A stretch of DNA of 64,000 bases. Source: Periconia sp. R9002 (taxonomy: Eukaryota > Ascomycota > Dothideomycetes > Pleosporales > Periconiaceae). The stretch spans positions 285,805 to 349,804 of the forward strand of contig JAMAHW010000036.1 of the NCBI GenBank assembly GCA_023627715.1. The letters run 5' to 3'. The notes under the pieces were generated by a model. The model saw only the letters and a list, made by a program, of their open reading frames with translations. It was not told where the DNA came from and searched no databases. Positions 21,126-35,387 of the stretch are shown piece by piece; the stretch's first letter is position 1; each line of letters begins with the position of its first letter. A program made the position numbers and the translations under genes.

Positions 21126-22773
21126 ATGTTGACTTCTCCAGTAGCTGCTCTGCCAGCCCTGCGCAGCTCTCTTCTTCATTTTGCACGCACACGAACACGA
21201 ACTCGCACAACACCAACCCCCTTTCGATTGCTTCGTCCCCGTACCACCCCTCCTGCGCGCCTCTCTTTTTCTACCGCCGCCGCCGCGCCAAACAATCCCC
21301 TCGCCGGCTTCTTTACCCCGCTACAGCCGCTCCTGGTCGACTTCTTTCGCCAAAAGATCCCCGCCATGGCCAGCTCTACCATTGACCAGAGCTTGCAAAC
21401 CTTCCTCAACACCCACGCACCCAACAACGCCTCTGCTGAGACGGACGCCGTCAAAGTCTCACAGGCTCTCTTCCCTTCCGTCGCCTACTCCGATGCGGAA
21501 AAGGCAGAGTTGAGCCAATGGCTTATCACCGCCTCCCATGTGGCCTCCGCTGGTGAAGATGCCGCAAAGGCTTCGGAGAGGCTCTCAGCCTTAAACACCC
21601 ACCTTTCCAGCCGTACCACTGTGCTTGGTGCCAAACCTTCCGTCGCCGACATCGCCCTCTACCAAAAACTTGCGCCTGTCGTGTCGAAATGGTCTCCCGA
21701 GGAGAGGACAGGCGAAAATGGTTACCATCACATTGTTCGACATGTCGATTTCGTCCAAAATTCACCCATCTTTGCCCTGAAGCTAGACGACAAGGTCAAC
21801 GTTGACCTCGACAATGTTGTCTTCAAGATCAAGCCTATTGATGCCAAGGCTGAAAAGGAACGAAAGAAGAAGGAAAAAGAGGCTGCTGCCGCTGCCGCCG
21901 CCGCCGCTGGGGCTACACCGACAACCGCGACTGGAGAGCAGGGTGCTGAGGGGAAAAAGAGCAAAAAGGAAAAGGCCAAGGATAAAGTCCAGGCTGCGGA
22001 GGCCATAGCATCGACCGCCGCCGGAAAGACGGGCCCTCCAGAAGGAGCCCCCACGCAAAAGAAAGAAAAGAAGGCGAAGCAGCCAAAACCTCAGAAGGCG
22101 TGAGTACCGCAACCATCTGAAAAATAATGGGGAAGCTAATCTTTCCGGTAGGCCACCCGCCGAGAAGCCGCTCTCACCTTCCCTCATCGATCTTCGCGTC
22201 GCACATATCCTCAAAGCCGAGAAACACCCCAACGCCGATTCACTATACGTTAGCACGGTTGCTTGCGGTGACGCTCCCGGAACCGACAATACGTCCGAAT
22301 ACGAGGGTCAGGTTGTGCGAACAGTCTGCTCGGGTCTCAACGGACTGATTCCTCTCGAGGAAATGCAGAATCGCAAGATTGTTGCCGTTTGCAACTTGAA
22401 GCCCGTCACCATGCGTGGCGTTAAATCTTGTGCCATGGTTTTGGCAGCTTCGCCTCGTGTCGCCGAAGGAGAGGATAGCCATGGCGGACCGGTTGAGCTA
22501 GTGAGCCCACCTACAGATGCAAAGGCGGGCGACAGGGTCTTTTTCGAAGGTTGGGAGGGTGAACCAGAGGGCCAATTGAATCCCAAGAAGAAGATTTGGG
22601 AAACCATCCAACCGGGTTTCACTACGACAGACTCCTTGGGTGTTGGCTTCGATGTGGAGGCTGTGCCGCAACTGGCAGGGGAGGGTGCAGGGAAGAAGAC
22701 GGGCGTGGCTGCGCTGAAGACTGCGACGGGTCTATGCTCCGTAAAGACTCTCAAGGGGGCTACCGTGCGATAG
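21126..22773 (+). CDS. Arc1-like tRNA-binding cofactor (G4p1/EMAPII domain)
   Basis: Aminoacyl-tRNA synthetase cofactor related to yeast Arc1. Exons 21126-22099 and 22152-22773 give 531 residues from the upstream ATG, or 451 from the ATG at 21366, which sits in an excellent GCCGCCATGG context. From 21366 the order is a GST-like N-terminal domain (TTVLGAKPSVADIALYQ), an Ala/Lys-rich linker that binds nucleic acid, then the OB-fold tRNA-binding domain (LSPSLIDLRVAHILKAEKHP; VCNLKPVTMRGVKSCAMVLAAS). The upstream 80 residues are rich in Arg, Ser, Thr and Ala with no acidic residues before about residue 70 and end in a short hydrophobic stretch, resembling a mitochondrial presequence. Dual initiation producing cytosolic and mitochondrial forms is possible but unproven. 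Confidence 0.9.
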
Positions 22774-23132
22774 AAAATCTTGGTGGAGGTTTGCAAGCAG
22801 TGAGTGGATAGATCTAGCCTCAAAAAATCGCTGCTCTTGTGAAGCAAGACAAGCAGCAAACACACCTGATACGTTCAGACGCTCCATGGAAGTGTTACTC
22901 GGAGCCTGGAGCTGAACAGACACTTTTGACGTTATAAAGGAAAGATGCGGGTTATGAATAGAGGCCCCTCACAGAGCCAACATTGTCATGAACTGGACAC
23001 GAACTACGCCTTATGTACAATTCTCAAAACTAGACGCTAGCAAACAACAAAATAAAGAGACTCATCCCAAATGGCACAAGACGTCTTTACATGGGCCGCA
23101 TGGGCTCCCATTCCGAAATTTAATCACCTATG
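22774..23132. other. Intergenic between convergent genes, 359 bases
   Basis: 3' flanks of the Arc1-like and epimerase genes. No gene seen. Confidence 0.45.
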
Positions 23133-24464
<1,332 letters not shown>

Positions 24465-24591
24465 GTTGATGTGGATTTCTGGTGGCCGTGGAGGTGGATA
24501 CAAAGGGTCTCTGGGGTGCCAATTGAGGATTTCTGGCGGGTGTGCGGAGATGTGTACAAGCAGGATGGTCCAAGTTAGGGGCTGACGATGA

Positions 24592-24623
24592 GGGTAGGTA
24601 GGGTAGGGTAGGGTAGTGTAGGG
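24592..24623 (+). repeat. GGGTA tandem tract, G-quadruplex-capable
   Basis: Five GGG runs (24592, 24601, 24606, 24611, 24621) separated by short loops meet the usual G-quadruplex pattern. It is 128 bases upstream of the epimerase start. The unit is GGGTA rather than the TTAGGG telomere repeat, so I do not call it interstitial telomere. Confidence 0.7.
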
Positions 24624-25265
24624 CTACCAAGTAAATACTTAGCTAGTTGGGTAGGGATTTTAGCGTACAAGCAAACGCCCGGCGGAAGCATTACGTGATT
24701 TGATTTAGCGGACAGCAACCCCATTATTATGTACCTTGGTAGTTACAGGTCAGGTACAAACACAGACACAGACACAGGTACAGGTACCATCTACGAGAGG
24801 GCTGAGGAATTGTACCAAGGAGAGGTTCTGCGACCCGGAGAAGATGGAGTTTGTCAATCACAACGTCTGGTACGCTAGTATGTGGCCTTCGGACCTGTGA
24901 CTCTTTTGCATACCTACGTACCTAAGTACAATTAGGTCCCTACCTACCTATGTAGGCACCATCAATGTTTAAAAAGACACCTATCCCCGGTAGGTACATG
25001 TATAACTACATAGGTACGAAGGTCAAATGGGTGTACTGTACAGACATCCATTGGGCATTGATTTCTGCCTGCACTCTCCGCCTTCGCTAACATCAATCAA
25101 TGCCTATGCCATGCCATGGCATCCACCATCCACCATCCATCCATGGACGCGTCCATCTCTCTATCCCGTCACCGCGCCGGCAACTCTCTACGAGACCCTG
25201 CGGCGAGATATGAGATGATGCACCCTGAAATGAACCCCTTGATCCAACCATCTTCTTGCTGTTAG

Positions 25266-25318
25266 CCTGCCCTGCCCTGCCCTGCTTTCTTGCGCGCGTT
25301 ACCCTGCCCTGCCCTGCC
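25266..25318 (-). repeat. CCCTG tandem tracts
   Basis: Two short arrays of CCCTG units flank a CGCGCG-containing spacer. On the minus strand these give repeated GGG runs. Confidence 0.7.
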
Positions 25319-25370
25319 TAGGTACCTAGGTACGCGTCAAACTCCGACGCTAGTTTCTCGACGTGTCGCA

Positions 25371-25402
25371 CCTACCTACCTACCTACCTACCTACCTACC
25401 TA
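25371..25402. repeat. (CTAC)n tetranucleotide array
   Basis: About eight perfect CTAC units. It extends the TACCTA-rich character of this intergenic region. Confidence 0.85.
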
Positions 25403-25928
25403 TATACCAACTACCACGGCCACCATATATACTGCAGTCGGCTTCCTAAACCCTCTCCTCAACTCAGAATAGCTTCTGGAAAGTTATCGTAGTGGCGGCG
25501 CATATTCCATCAGGCCTCAGGGTCGCCACTTGGCTGGATTCTGGTGAGTTCCTTCTATGTTTTGGTCGCCTCGTCGCCGAGCGCGCGCCGTGAATTCAAG
25601 TCGGTCTTCACCTTCCATTCCTCAATAATTTCATGCCCTTCTCATCTCCTCCTGTGCCGCTTCACCCCTTGTACACCTTCCTTTCCTGCCTCTGTTGCTA
25701 TTGTTGCTATTGTGACTCTACCACAATAGCGGCACCTAATACCATCACTTACCCACTCCATCCAACCCACCACCTGCCCTTCCTCCCCTTCCTCTCCAAA
25801 CCCACCACTTTCTACACTTACTTTACACCACTCTTGCCACACACTCAATCTTCATTAGCTATCCATACACACCTCCATCTTACACTCCATTTTGCAGGCA
25901 CTCTTCAAGCATTATCCCACCCTCACCC

Positions 25929-27995
25929 ATGTCTTATGCAGCAAGTCGTCAAGGGGCGCCAACTCCACGGCGTTCTACGCGCATCTCCCAGTCGGTTGCC
26001 TCCCGATCGGTTGTAAGCGTGGAAACTGGCGTCTCTGCAACTCCTGGGAAAGCCAAAAACACGTTACCAAAACTCAAATCTCGCCAATCAACCGCTTATG
26101 GGGCCAGTGGACGCGTTGGCGATGCCGAGGAACTGGAAGTCCCCGTCACCGGCTTTTCTCAAGCCTTTCAAGTCCAGCGAGATGCTGCTATGGCCCGTGA
26201 AGAACCCATTACGAGTGGCGCAGCGACCGACCGCAACCAACATTCACCTACCCCAGTTCCTAACGGAGCCAGAGCCCCGTCCGAGCAGCAAGACTATGAA
26301 AGCGACGACCCTCCCACTGACGACGAGGAAGAGCAGCACCCAGAGGATCTACCAACCGAAGAGTCGTCCGCTGCCAACACTACTAAATCATTCGGTTTGA
26401 TGCGCGAGGCAGGCATGATGCACGCCCCCAGCCCTGCTATGTATCGGCCTGCAGCCCAGCGTGCAAGACACCCAGCTTCTGCTGTAGCTTCCCCTCTTCG
26501 ACTTGAACCACGAACTGCACCAGAGCGGCCTATACCTCAAACGGTGTCACAGGCACGATCCCACAACGCGTCTCGTTTTGCACAACCTCCCCAGAGAACG
26601 TCGCCGCGATCTTCTGCCGTCCATCCTACACTACCCGTACCTACCCAAGCCACCCAAAATACCCAAGATTACAAGCCTTGGTTCCAGAGCTCTTGGTTAT
26701 CTTATCTGTTTTATGCTTTGCTTGCTTTTTTACTCGCCATGTACATCTCCAACACCGAGGTTTACGAGTCAACTGTCAAGTCTCTCATAAGGAAAATTCA
26801 TGAAGCGACATACGCCCCACCAACCCGGATTTACGACGAGACCTACGAATCCATGTATGCTTGGCTGCGAGCCGAAGACAACAAACATAAGGAGGAACTT
26901 GCGGGCATGCAGGCCAACCTTGGTGGTGTCACTGATACGTTAAAGCGACTAGAGATGCGACTTCCGGAGATGGTTGCAGTCACCCAGCAACCTGACGGTT
27001 CTATCAAAATTGACGATGACTTTTGGCGGGCTTTGGAAGGCAAGATGAAGAAAGACGGTTTCCTCACCACCTCGGATCTCGACTTGGATTCATTCTGGGA
27101 GAGCAATGCCGACAAGTTGACCGCTGTTTGGAGCAATTCGTTTGACGCGTCGAAACCGCATCCACACGCTGTCACTCGCAAAGAAGTAACAAAACTCCTA
27201 GAAGAGAATTGGCACCAAATGTCTGCATTGGTTGATAAAAAGATTGCAGAATCTGTCAAGACGATTGAAAAGGAACTCAGAACAGTTGTTTCTAAACAGG
27301 TCGAAAGAGCGTCTTTGGATAAAATTCGCTTGCAGTCCCTTGCGGCGGCCAACCTAGTCACGAACATGGAACTTTCGTTGAAGAAGGTCAACTACTTTTC
27401 TCAGGGTCTTGGTGCGACGATTGATACGGATCTCACATCTCCTACGCAAGTTCACAATCTCGCTTGGGCGTCGAGGTTATACCGAAGATTGATGGTCATT
27501 CCTGATCGCCGACCTCCAGCTGCCGCACTTTCCAAATGGGAAGAACCAGGTGATTGTTGGTGTGCACCTCCCGACACCAAGAGACATGGCAAAGTTCAAT
27601 TGGGCGTGCACCTTCCGTCACGTATCTTTCCAGATCAACTAACGATCGAGCACATCCCTATGACGGCGGTGCCCGGTAAAGACATCTCCAATGCCCCGCA
27701 AAATATCGAACTTTGGGTCAAATCAGAGAAACCTGTTATTCCACGCGTGGGCTCCTCGAATAATTGCGAGAGCGAAGCGCCGCAAGGATGGTCCTGTCTT
27801 GGAAGCGTCACGTACGATATCCGCGGCGCCAACCACATCCAGATCTTCGATCTCCAAGCTCAAACTCAAGACCCCATTGATCACGCTTTTGTGCGCATTA
27901 CCAAGAACTGGGGCGCAGACCACACTTGTCTATACCGTGTACGGCTCCATGGCGCTTATGACGGTCCTGACCATGATTACGAAACCGCAGAGTAA
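25929..27995 (+). CDS. SUN-domain inner nuclear membrane protein (Sad1-like)
   Basis: Intronless, 688 residues. SUN proteins span the inner nuclear membrane and bind KASH partners in the perinuclear space, linking chromosomes to the cytoskeleton. Residues 1-245 are polar, disordered and Pro/Ser-rich, fitting a nucleoplasmic tail. A single membrane helix lies at about residues 252-275 (WLSYLFYALLAFLLAMYIS). Coiled-coil-prone sequence follows (for example EENWHQMSALVDKKIAESVK). The SUN domain begins near GDCWCAPPD and includes LPSRIFPDQLTIEHIPMTAV and FVRITKNWGADHTCLYRVRL. The conserved Cys in GDCWC sits in the usual KASH-lobe region. The start is the first ATG after a long pyrimidine-rich leader. 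Confidence 0.94.
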   Translation: MSYAASRQGAPTPRRSTRISQSVASRSVVSVETGVSATPGKAKNTLPKLKSRQSTAYGASGRVGDAEELEVPVTGFSQAFQVQRDAAMAREEPITSGAATDRNQHSPTPVPNGARAPSEQQDYESDDPPTDDEEEQHPEDLPTEESSAANTTKSFGLMREAGMMHAPSPAMYRPAAQRARHPASAVASPLRLEPRTAPERPIPQTVSQARSHNASRFAQPPQRTSPRSSAVHPTLPVPTQATQNTQDYKPWFQSSWLSYLFYALLAFLLAMYISNTEVYESTVKSLIRKIHEATYAPPTRIYDETYESMYAWLRAEDNKHKEELAGMQANLGGVTDTLKRLEMRLPEMVAVTQQPDGSIKIDDDFWRALEGKMKKDGFLTTSDLDLDSFWESNADKLTAVWSNSFDASKPHPHAVTRKEVTKLLEENWHQMSALVDKKIAESVKTIEKELRTVVSKQVERASLDKIRLQSLAAANLVTNMELSLKKVNYFSQGLGATIDTDLTSPTQVHNLAWASRLYRRLMVIPDRRPPAAALSKWEEPGDCWCAPPDTKRHGKVQLGVHLPSRIFPDQLTIEHIPMTAVPGKDISNAPQNIELWVKSEKPVIPRVGSSNNCESEAPQGWSCLGSVTYDIRGANHIQIFDLQAQTQDPIDHAFVRITKNWGADHTCLYRVRLHGAYDGPDHDYETAE

Positions 27996-28618
27996 TATGT
28001 TGGCACGAATTCTTGATTTATACGAAAACACTTTGCCAACAAAATGATGGATGACGTTATCACTGCGCACTCACGCGCTACGCTGTTTGCGACTTTCGCG
28101 TTTCGACGATACCAGCCATGATGCATGTCGGAAGGAGTTTATTGTTTTGGTGCATACCCCCTTTTTTTTCTTCATGTTTCTCTGTTCTTTTCTTCTTTGT
28201 ATCGCAGGAAAGGCGTTGGGTATCTGGATGGCGGATTGTTGTATACCCTTCATTTTGATGCATGTGCGAAAGCTGTTTAATTTGCGTTTGTGTACGGTCT
28301 GGTCACACCGTGCAAGGGAAATGGTATGGTTGATGTTCATGAGTATTCTCTTCTATTCCGAGCATTTAGTGATGGAAGGACCCTCCTTCCAATGTCGACG
28401 ATGTTGTTTACATCATCCCAGTTGAGAATAGATTATTCGTGTAGAGTCGAACTACGTCTACTTTGCTCTTTTTCGTTCCATGTTCACTTTGTACGGCCTC
28501 CAGTTCAAAAGAGGACTGGTATATGAAAAAGAGGGCGGGCAGCCATGGTATCAAATTGTTGACATGTATTCTCCCTCAATGCCCTTCAAGCACTTGGGCG
28601 CGTAGGTAAGGCTTGTAT
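27996..28618. other. Intergenic between convergent genes, 623 bases
   Basis: 3' flanks of the SUN and Nop53 genes. A T-rich stretch near 28170 may serve 3'-end formation. No gene recognised. Confidence 0.45.
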
Positions 28619-30031
28619 CTAATCTAGTTTCCAATCCTTATATGACCATTTCTCGGTAAGGGTGACCTTCCTCTTCTTCGCGTACGGGATCTGTTTACGT
28701 GCCTCAACCTTGCCACGAATCATCATACTACGCATGCGGTCTTTCAATAGGTTTCCCTCGGGCTTAAGACGGCGGAGGGAGTCTTGAAGTTCATCGGGTA
28801 GTACGACTTCAAGGGGTGCTTCTGGTACGCTGCAGCTTTTGTCAGTATTGGTGAACGATACATGGGGCGTATATAGGGTGGGATGCGTACAAATGCTTGC
28901 CAAATCGTCGCTTGCGCAGTTCCTCCTCACCGTCATCCTCGGATAGATTGTCTTTGGGAAGCAGTGCGAGTTGATGCTTGACTTCTGTTCGCGCCTTTTC
29001 TTTCTCCTCGACCAATGCTGCAAGTTCCTTGATACGTTGTAATTGCTGTTCCTTCGCCTTCATCTTGGCTTGGTGCCTGGCTAAGCCCTCCGCTTCTTTT
29101 CTCCTCTTGATCCTGTTCCGTTGCGCAGGCGTTTTCCTCTCAGGCCGCTTTGTCTTCAACCTGTCCTCCTCTTCGTCGCTGAATCCTTCCCACTCGCTCT
29201 CCCATGCACTTTCGTTGGCGTCCGAATCCGAGTCTGACTCGGCGAGTGCGCGCTCCATACGCTCGGCCTCCTCTCGAGCCTCTTGCAGCCTCTTCTTCTC
29301 CGCCTCCACAACCTTGTCGCTTTCCCGTGCGATAATCTCCTGCCAGTCGTTGAAGTTGGGGTTGTACGATTTCCCTGCTTCCGGTTTGCGGACGGCGGGA
29401 ATGGCTTTGCCACTTTTGATCAGAGACAAAGGTTCTTGTTTCAGTGTGACGGGTTCCTTCGCTGCCCTTTTCTCTTCCAGGAAACTAAACTTAGGATCCT
29501 TTTTGGGCTCTTGTACAGACCACGGGTCGTAGTTGGCGGTGTGACCTGTCTCAACAACATCCTTCTGCACCTGGTCTCCTCCATATGCTATTGCCCGCAA
29601 GCGATCGTAATCTTTGCCGGAAACCTTTGGCTTTTTCCGCTTCTTTTCTTCGGCAAAATCAGAGAGTCGTTTGCGGGAGGATACTGCAGGGACAGCGGAG
29701 CGTTTATTGAGAATTTCATCGACTTTGAGCGGTTTATGACGCTTGCTGAATTTTTTTTGTATGTCGGTGGAACCGGTTGTATCGACAGCGAAAAGTTCGT
29801 CGGAGGCTTTTTCTGCGATAATACCGCTATAAACAAGGAAAAGAAAACAATGTGTTAGCAGAAATGTCATTGCGGTTGGGTTGGTACGGAAGTTTACCCG
29901 TCTATGATTTGGTCGCGCACTTCCTCAAGCCCCGACTGGATTTGTGTGACATCGACATTTTTGCGCCAGGCTTTTTTACCCTTTCGGCTGGGTTGTTTAT
30001 ACTGCGCCGGTGCCGATTCGATAGTAGCCAT
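28619..30031 (-). CDS. NOP53: 60S ribosome biogenesis factor Nop53
   Basis: Nucleolar protein of the GLTSCR2/Nop53 family, which recruits the exosome-Mtr4 machinery to trim 7S pre-rRNA during 60S assembly. Exons 30031-29898, 29826-28891 and 28829-28619 encode 426 residues. Conserved blocks are the N-terminal RKGKKAWRKNVDVTQI, the segment SYNPNFNDWQEII (the arch-interaction-type NPxF region), long Glu/Lys/Arg-rich helices, and the C-terminal VPEAPLEVVLPDELQDSLRR followed by LKPEGNLLKDR. Acidic serine clusters lie in the middle. Introns 1 and 2 are 71 and 61 bases with standard sites. It is divergent from the Rab6 gene. Confidence 0.93.
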
Positions 30032-30448
30032 GGATTTTCTCCTCCGGATCCGCAGATCGTCCTTTTTTTCGGTGACTGTCGAAGTTATTTCAAATGGCGC
30101 AGGGAGCGTAGAAAAAGGGCGATGCAGAATGGGGTGAGTTCGTTCGGCGATATGGCGGGCTCTTTTCACGAAAATATTGGACCCCGGTTCCAAGGGACAC
30201 TAACCCGATCCATGTATTACCTAAGCGGGCGGGATACGCTCCTACCATACCCTTGTTCCCTATGTTGTGTTGGTCGGTAGGCTTCTGGAATCACAGCAAC
30301 TGCCTCAACTGCCTCCTATTCACGCAGCCACGCCGCACCCGTCTCTCTTTCTGCAACATCTGCCACCTCGATTGCGATTATAATCTTCACCTTTGAATCT
30401 TCCTTCTCAGTTCCATATATCGGGCCAACGGTTCATCTGTATATCAGA
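30032..30448. other. Divergent promoter, Nop53 / Rab6
   Basis: 417 bases between outward-facing genes; the right half is CT-rich. No coding signal. Confidence 0.45.
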
Positions 30449-31783
<1,335 letters not shown>

Positions 31784-32424
31784 TTATTCAATTCCAGTTA
31801 CAGAACCGGCGTCAGATGCTGCTTTGCTGCCGCCGCCAACGGGAATGCTGGTATCGATGGCGATCATCTCCGCCAGGATGTCGAGGACAGGCTGGAAGGC
31901 ATTAGTACCATATCCATCAAATCAAGGGAGACGTATACCTTTGGCACGGTCTTGTCGTAGATGTTGATTAATTCCCTTGGGTTAGGGTAAACCTTGAGTG
32001 CGCGGTAGAAGCAGAGAGCTGCCTCTATCGAATCTGCGCCTGTTCCGAATCAGTCTCCATCTCAAATTTCAGGTTGGTGATCTCCGCCATTGCCATTGTA
32101 CGCACCAGACTGGCACATGCCCTCTCCTTGGGCGACCTCCTGCATGAAGTAGGCCTCAATCTCCTCAGGATCCTTTGGGTAGCCTTCCTCGTTTGCGCGC
32201 TCAACAGCCTCCCTAATCGACTTCTTCTGCTCCTTGCCCTGTGCCTCGGCTTCCTCCTTCGCGGCGCGCGCCTGTTTCTTCGAATCGCGCTTCAGCTGTT
32301 TGCGAAATTCCGGATCATTGCGGCGCCGATGATCAAAGTAGACAGCGTATGCGATGAAGCTGGCGGCAATGGTACCCACGCTGATAGCGGCGATGGTTGA
32401 GGGCCTCAGGGACGATGACGACAT
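31784..32424 (-). CDS. TOM20: Mitochondrial import receptor Tom20
   Basis: Outer-membrane receptor of the TOM complex that binds presequences. Exons 32424-32106, 32039-31939 and 31891-31784 encode 175 residues. An N-terminal signal-anchor helix ([22 protein letters not shown]) is followed by the positively charged [20 protein letters not shown], a Lys/Glu-rich linker, and the TPR-like receptor core ([52 protein letters not shown]). A Gly/Ser-rich tail ends the protein. Intron 2 (31938-31892) is only 47 bases. Family length and order are normal. Confidence 0.95.
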
Positions 32425-32748
32425 AATAACTGGGAATGAAGTGTGGTCAACTCAAGAGAAAAGCAAGTAGAGATGATAGTCGGGAGAGAAGAAGAAGATC
32501 CAGATATTAACGGGCGATAGGAAAGTTGTGGTGGTGCGGCTCCTTGGTAGATGAGACGGAGTTTTTTTTGGGGTTGGGGAAACACAGTAGGGCACCGCGA
32601 TGTGGCCCGAGCTTCATGCTCTGCTCTCTGTCACGAACGTGTAACCAACACTACACCTGTCATATAATGCCATTCATGCTGCCTTTGACCGCACAAACAC
32701 ATCGCCAAGCCAACCTCACGGACGTGACGATTTGATCCTCTCGAAAAC
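32425..32748. other. Divergent promoter, Tom20 / Exo84
   Basis: 324 bases between outward-facing genes. No coding signal. Confidence 0.4.
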
Positions 32749-34926
32749 ATGTCGGAAGAACGTGAAAAGAAAGGCATCTCGCTCCGCAAGAAGCGCACCA
32801 AGGACCGTTCTGGAAAGACCAGCAACCGACAAGCCCCCCAGATCAGTGCTCCACTCGAGATCAGTGGCCCTCGACCTGTTGGCCTTGGTGCTGCACCCCC
32901 TTCAAGCTCTGGACGTCCTTCCAACGACTCGGCTCGATCAGGACGCCCGCTGGACGTGCCCCGGGAACGACCGCAGAGAAACAACACCACAGCCGATCTG
33001 GTCAAGAGGAGATATTCGCAAAAGATCACACAGCTTCCTACCGATTTTCCTGGTAATGGCGCGCCTATGCCAGAAATGCCAAAGCTGCCAGCCCAGTATC
33101 AGCAGCAGCAACCACCGCCGAGCAGAGACGGACGGCCACCGGCAACGTCAGATGGACGGAGCGTGAGGCCTGATATCCGAGCATTGCAGGACCCCAACCT
33201 GAGGCCAGATCAATGTAGGTATTACTCAAAAATCATGGGGTAAAGTATTGACTTCCGGACCAGATGTTGGCAAGGCTCTCGCAGATGCATCCGAGGACGA
33301 TATCCGTCGGTTTCAGGACGATCTTCGCAAAGTAAAAAATCGGACATCACTTGATCTTCAACACAATGTATACCAGAATCGTACGCAGTTCATTAAGATT
33401 AGTAAAGAAGCGGAGAAATTAAAGGGCGAAATGCGCACGCTCAAACAACTGATGTCCGAACTGACAGCAACTTTGGGCCAAACCACTTCTGCGACTAGTC
33501 AAAATGGCGATGCCATCACTGCGCGGAAAGCTGCAAACCGTAGTTCAGTTGCTAATCTTGAAGCGTTGTGGAATTCACAGCTCCACCAGTTATGGAAACG
33601 AATCGAAGGTTCGCAGAAGTACTTACCAGCTATACCTGGGCGACATGTAGTTTGGGAGTCTAGAAAATGGGTCGAATTGAATGCCGCAACCTGGAAAGCC
33701 CGGCGAAGAGTACATCTGATCCTTCTGAACGATCACCTCCTTGTTGCCGCAGAAAAGAAACAGCGAAGTGAAGGCGCCCAGAGCTCGCGCGAAAAGAAGC
33801 CCGCGGCGGAGTGGATGGCACAGCGTTGTTGGCCTCTCCAGGATGTGCAATTGGCGGATCTGTCACCAAAGAGCAAACCAGGCGGTCAAGAGAGTAAATC
33901 AGGCGCTGCCAATGGAATCAACATCCGCGTCGGAAGCGAATCTTTCACATATGCTGTATATCCAGGTGAGGACCAAAACAAAATTCAACTACTTTCCACA
34001 TACCGCAAGGCAGTCGAAGATTTGCGTAAAACCCAGGAAGTCGAGATTGAAGAACGAGGAAGGGCACAGGACTCGTACAATTATTTCGCCACAAGAGACC
34101 CCAACATCTTACAAAAAAAAGACTTGATGGAAAGTCTTTCGGAAAACGCCGCGAATAACCGTGCAAGCATGTTTGTAGATATTGAAGGGAAACAACAGAG
34201 CATCCGCTCCGTCGAGAACCAGTTGGACGAATTAGATATTGATATTGCTTTGCAAAGTTTCGAAAGCGCGGTCAAGAAGGTCGAAAAGCTTAAGGCGCTT
34301 GCAAAAAATATCAGAGGAAACTCCATGGCTCAGAACATCGTCACTTTCAAGGTTAATGAACGAGCAACGAAATTAGCCAATGTCCTCATTAGGCAGCTTA
34401 TTTCTGAAAACAATTGGATAACTTCAGTCAAGCAGAACGTTACGTGGATATCTCGGCTAGGGTTCGAGGATCGAGCGCGAGAAGCGTATCTGGAAGCTCG
34501 TGGTAATTTGATCAAGACACGGTCACGGTTTGTGTTTATTGAGATTTCGTTGAGTACATGTAGAACTGACAAAAACACAGGCAATGTACTTTTGAAGGGA
34601 ATTTACCCGACTACATCTTCCAAATTTCGTTCATCTACTTTACTATCATTAAGAACACCGTCGACATTTATCAGAAATGCTTTTCTCAAACCCTGATGTC
34701 TGCTTGCGTTAAATGGGCGAAAGAACATGTAGACACTTTTAATGTGTTGCTCAAACGACAAATGAGCAGCGTGGATTCACAAAGTCCTGTTTGGAAGGAG
34801 TGTATGGACCAAGCGCGGGAGCACACAACCACTCTGAGAGAGGTAGGATTGGATTTTACGGAATTACTCGGGAAGGGCTTTGCAGAGCCGGAGGCAAATC
34901 CTGTAGGACTAGGTGTGGATGTGTAA
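32749..34926 (+). CDS. EXO84: Exocyst complex subunit Exo84
   Basis: Component of the octameric exocyst that tethers secretory vesicles at sites of growth. Exons 32749-33214, 33264-34527 and 34581-34926 encode 691 residues. The N-terminus is basic and disordered with a short Gln/Pro run. A Vps51-type coiled coil follows (SEDDIRRFQDDLRKVKNR and LKGEMRTLKQLMSELTATL), then a PH-like domain (RHVVWESRKWVELNAATW; RRVHLILLNDHLLVAAEKK) and the cullin-repeat-like C-terminus (CTFEGNLPDYIFQISFIYFT; MSACVKWAKEHVDTFNVLL). For intron 2 I chose the donor GTTTGT at 34528. A donor six bases earlier (34522) would also keep frame and drop two residues. Divergent from Tom20. Confidence 0.94.
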
Positions 34927-35387
34927 GTAAACCCGGTGAGAGGGAAACTCGTATTATTACATGGGGTATGTAGTTGACCGGTCAATCTTCTCTTTCTGAC
35001 ATGAAATATCAGCGTTCCTTTCTTCACTTCACCTTGACGGTGCAAGCATGACATTTGTCGACTAGCATTATGCTCTCCGTTGCCGTTCTTGTCAGCCAGG
35101 ATTAGCCGGTTTAGAAGCGGATATTTTGCGTCCTCACTCACTTTTACATGTTTGCACCTCAGTGCCAAGAAATGAGTTCACCTTCATGGTCACACAGACG
35201 ACTTGAAATCTGATTAGTGCAGTTTGCCTCTTAACTTCTTAACTCCTCTTCACTCTCACACAGCACGCAGGCACTGCAATCACATAGCTCTGGCGGCTTC
35301 GCTCCTTTTCCACTCCAACCTTCAACAACCACACCCTCTGCGTAAACCCAAATCTTACGGCACAAGACCTTCGATCAAACGGTCACG
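34927..35387. other. Intergenic, 461 bases
   Basis: 3' flank of Exo84 and promoter of the Myb-like gene on the same strand. No gene visible. Confidence 0.45.

Larger units (their letters stand above)
24465..25928. other. Divergent repeat-rich intergenic region, 1464 bases
   Basis: Separates the divergent epimerase and SUN genes. It holds a GGGTA tract (24592-24623), several TAGGTA/TACCTA clusters, a CCCTG tract (about 25266-25318) and a CTAC tetranucleotide array (25371-25402). The last about 350 bases are pyrimidine-rich, as expected for a fungal 5' leader. No open frame here looks like a gene. Confidence 0.55.

Noticed and set aside
21783..22289. 168-codon antisense frame over the Arc1-like gene
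   Set aside because: It mirrors the Ala/Lys-rich linker, giving Leu/Phe/Ser runs. The sense strand has clear domains.
24592..24623. Interstitial telomere repeat
   Set aside because: The unit is GGGTA, not TTAGGG, and the tract is only about 32 bases.
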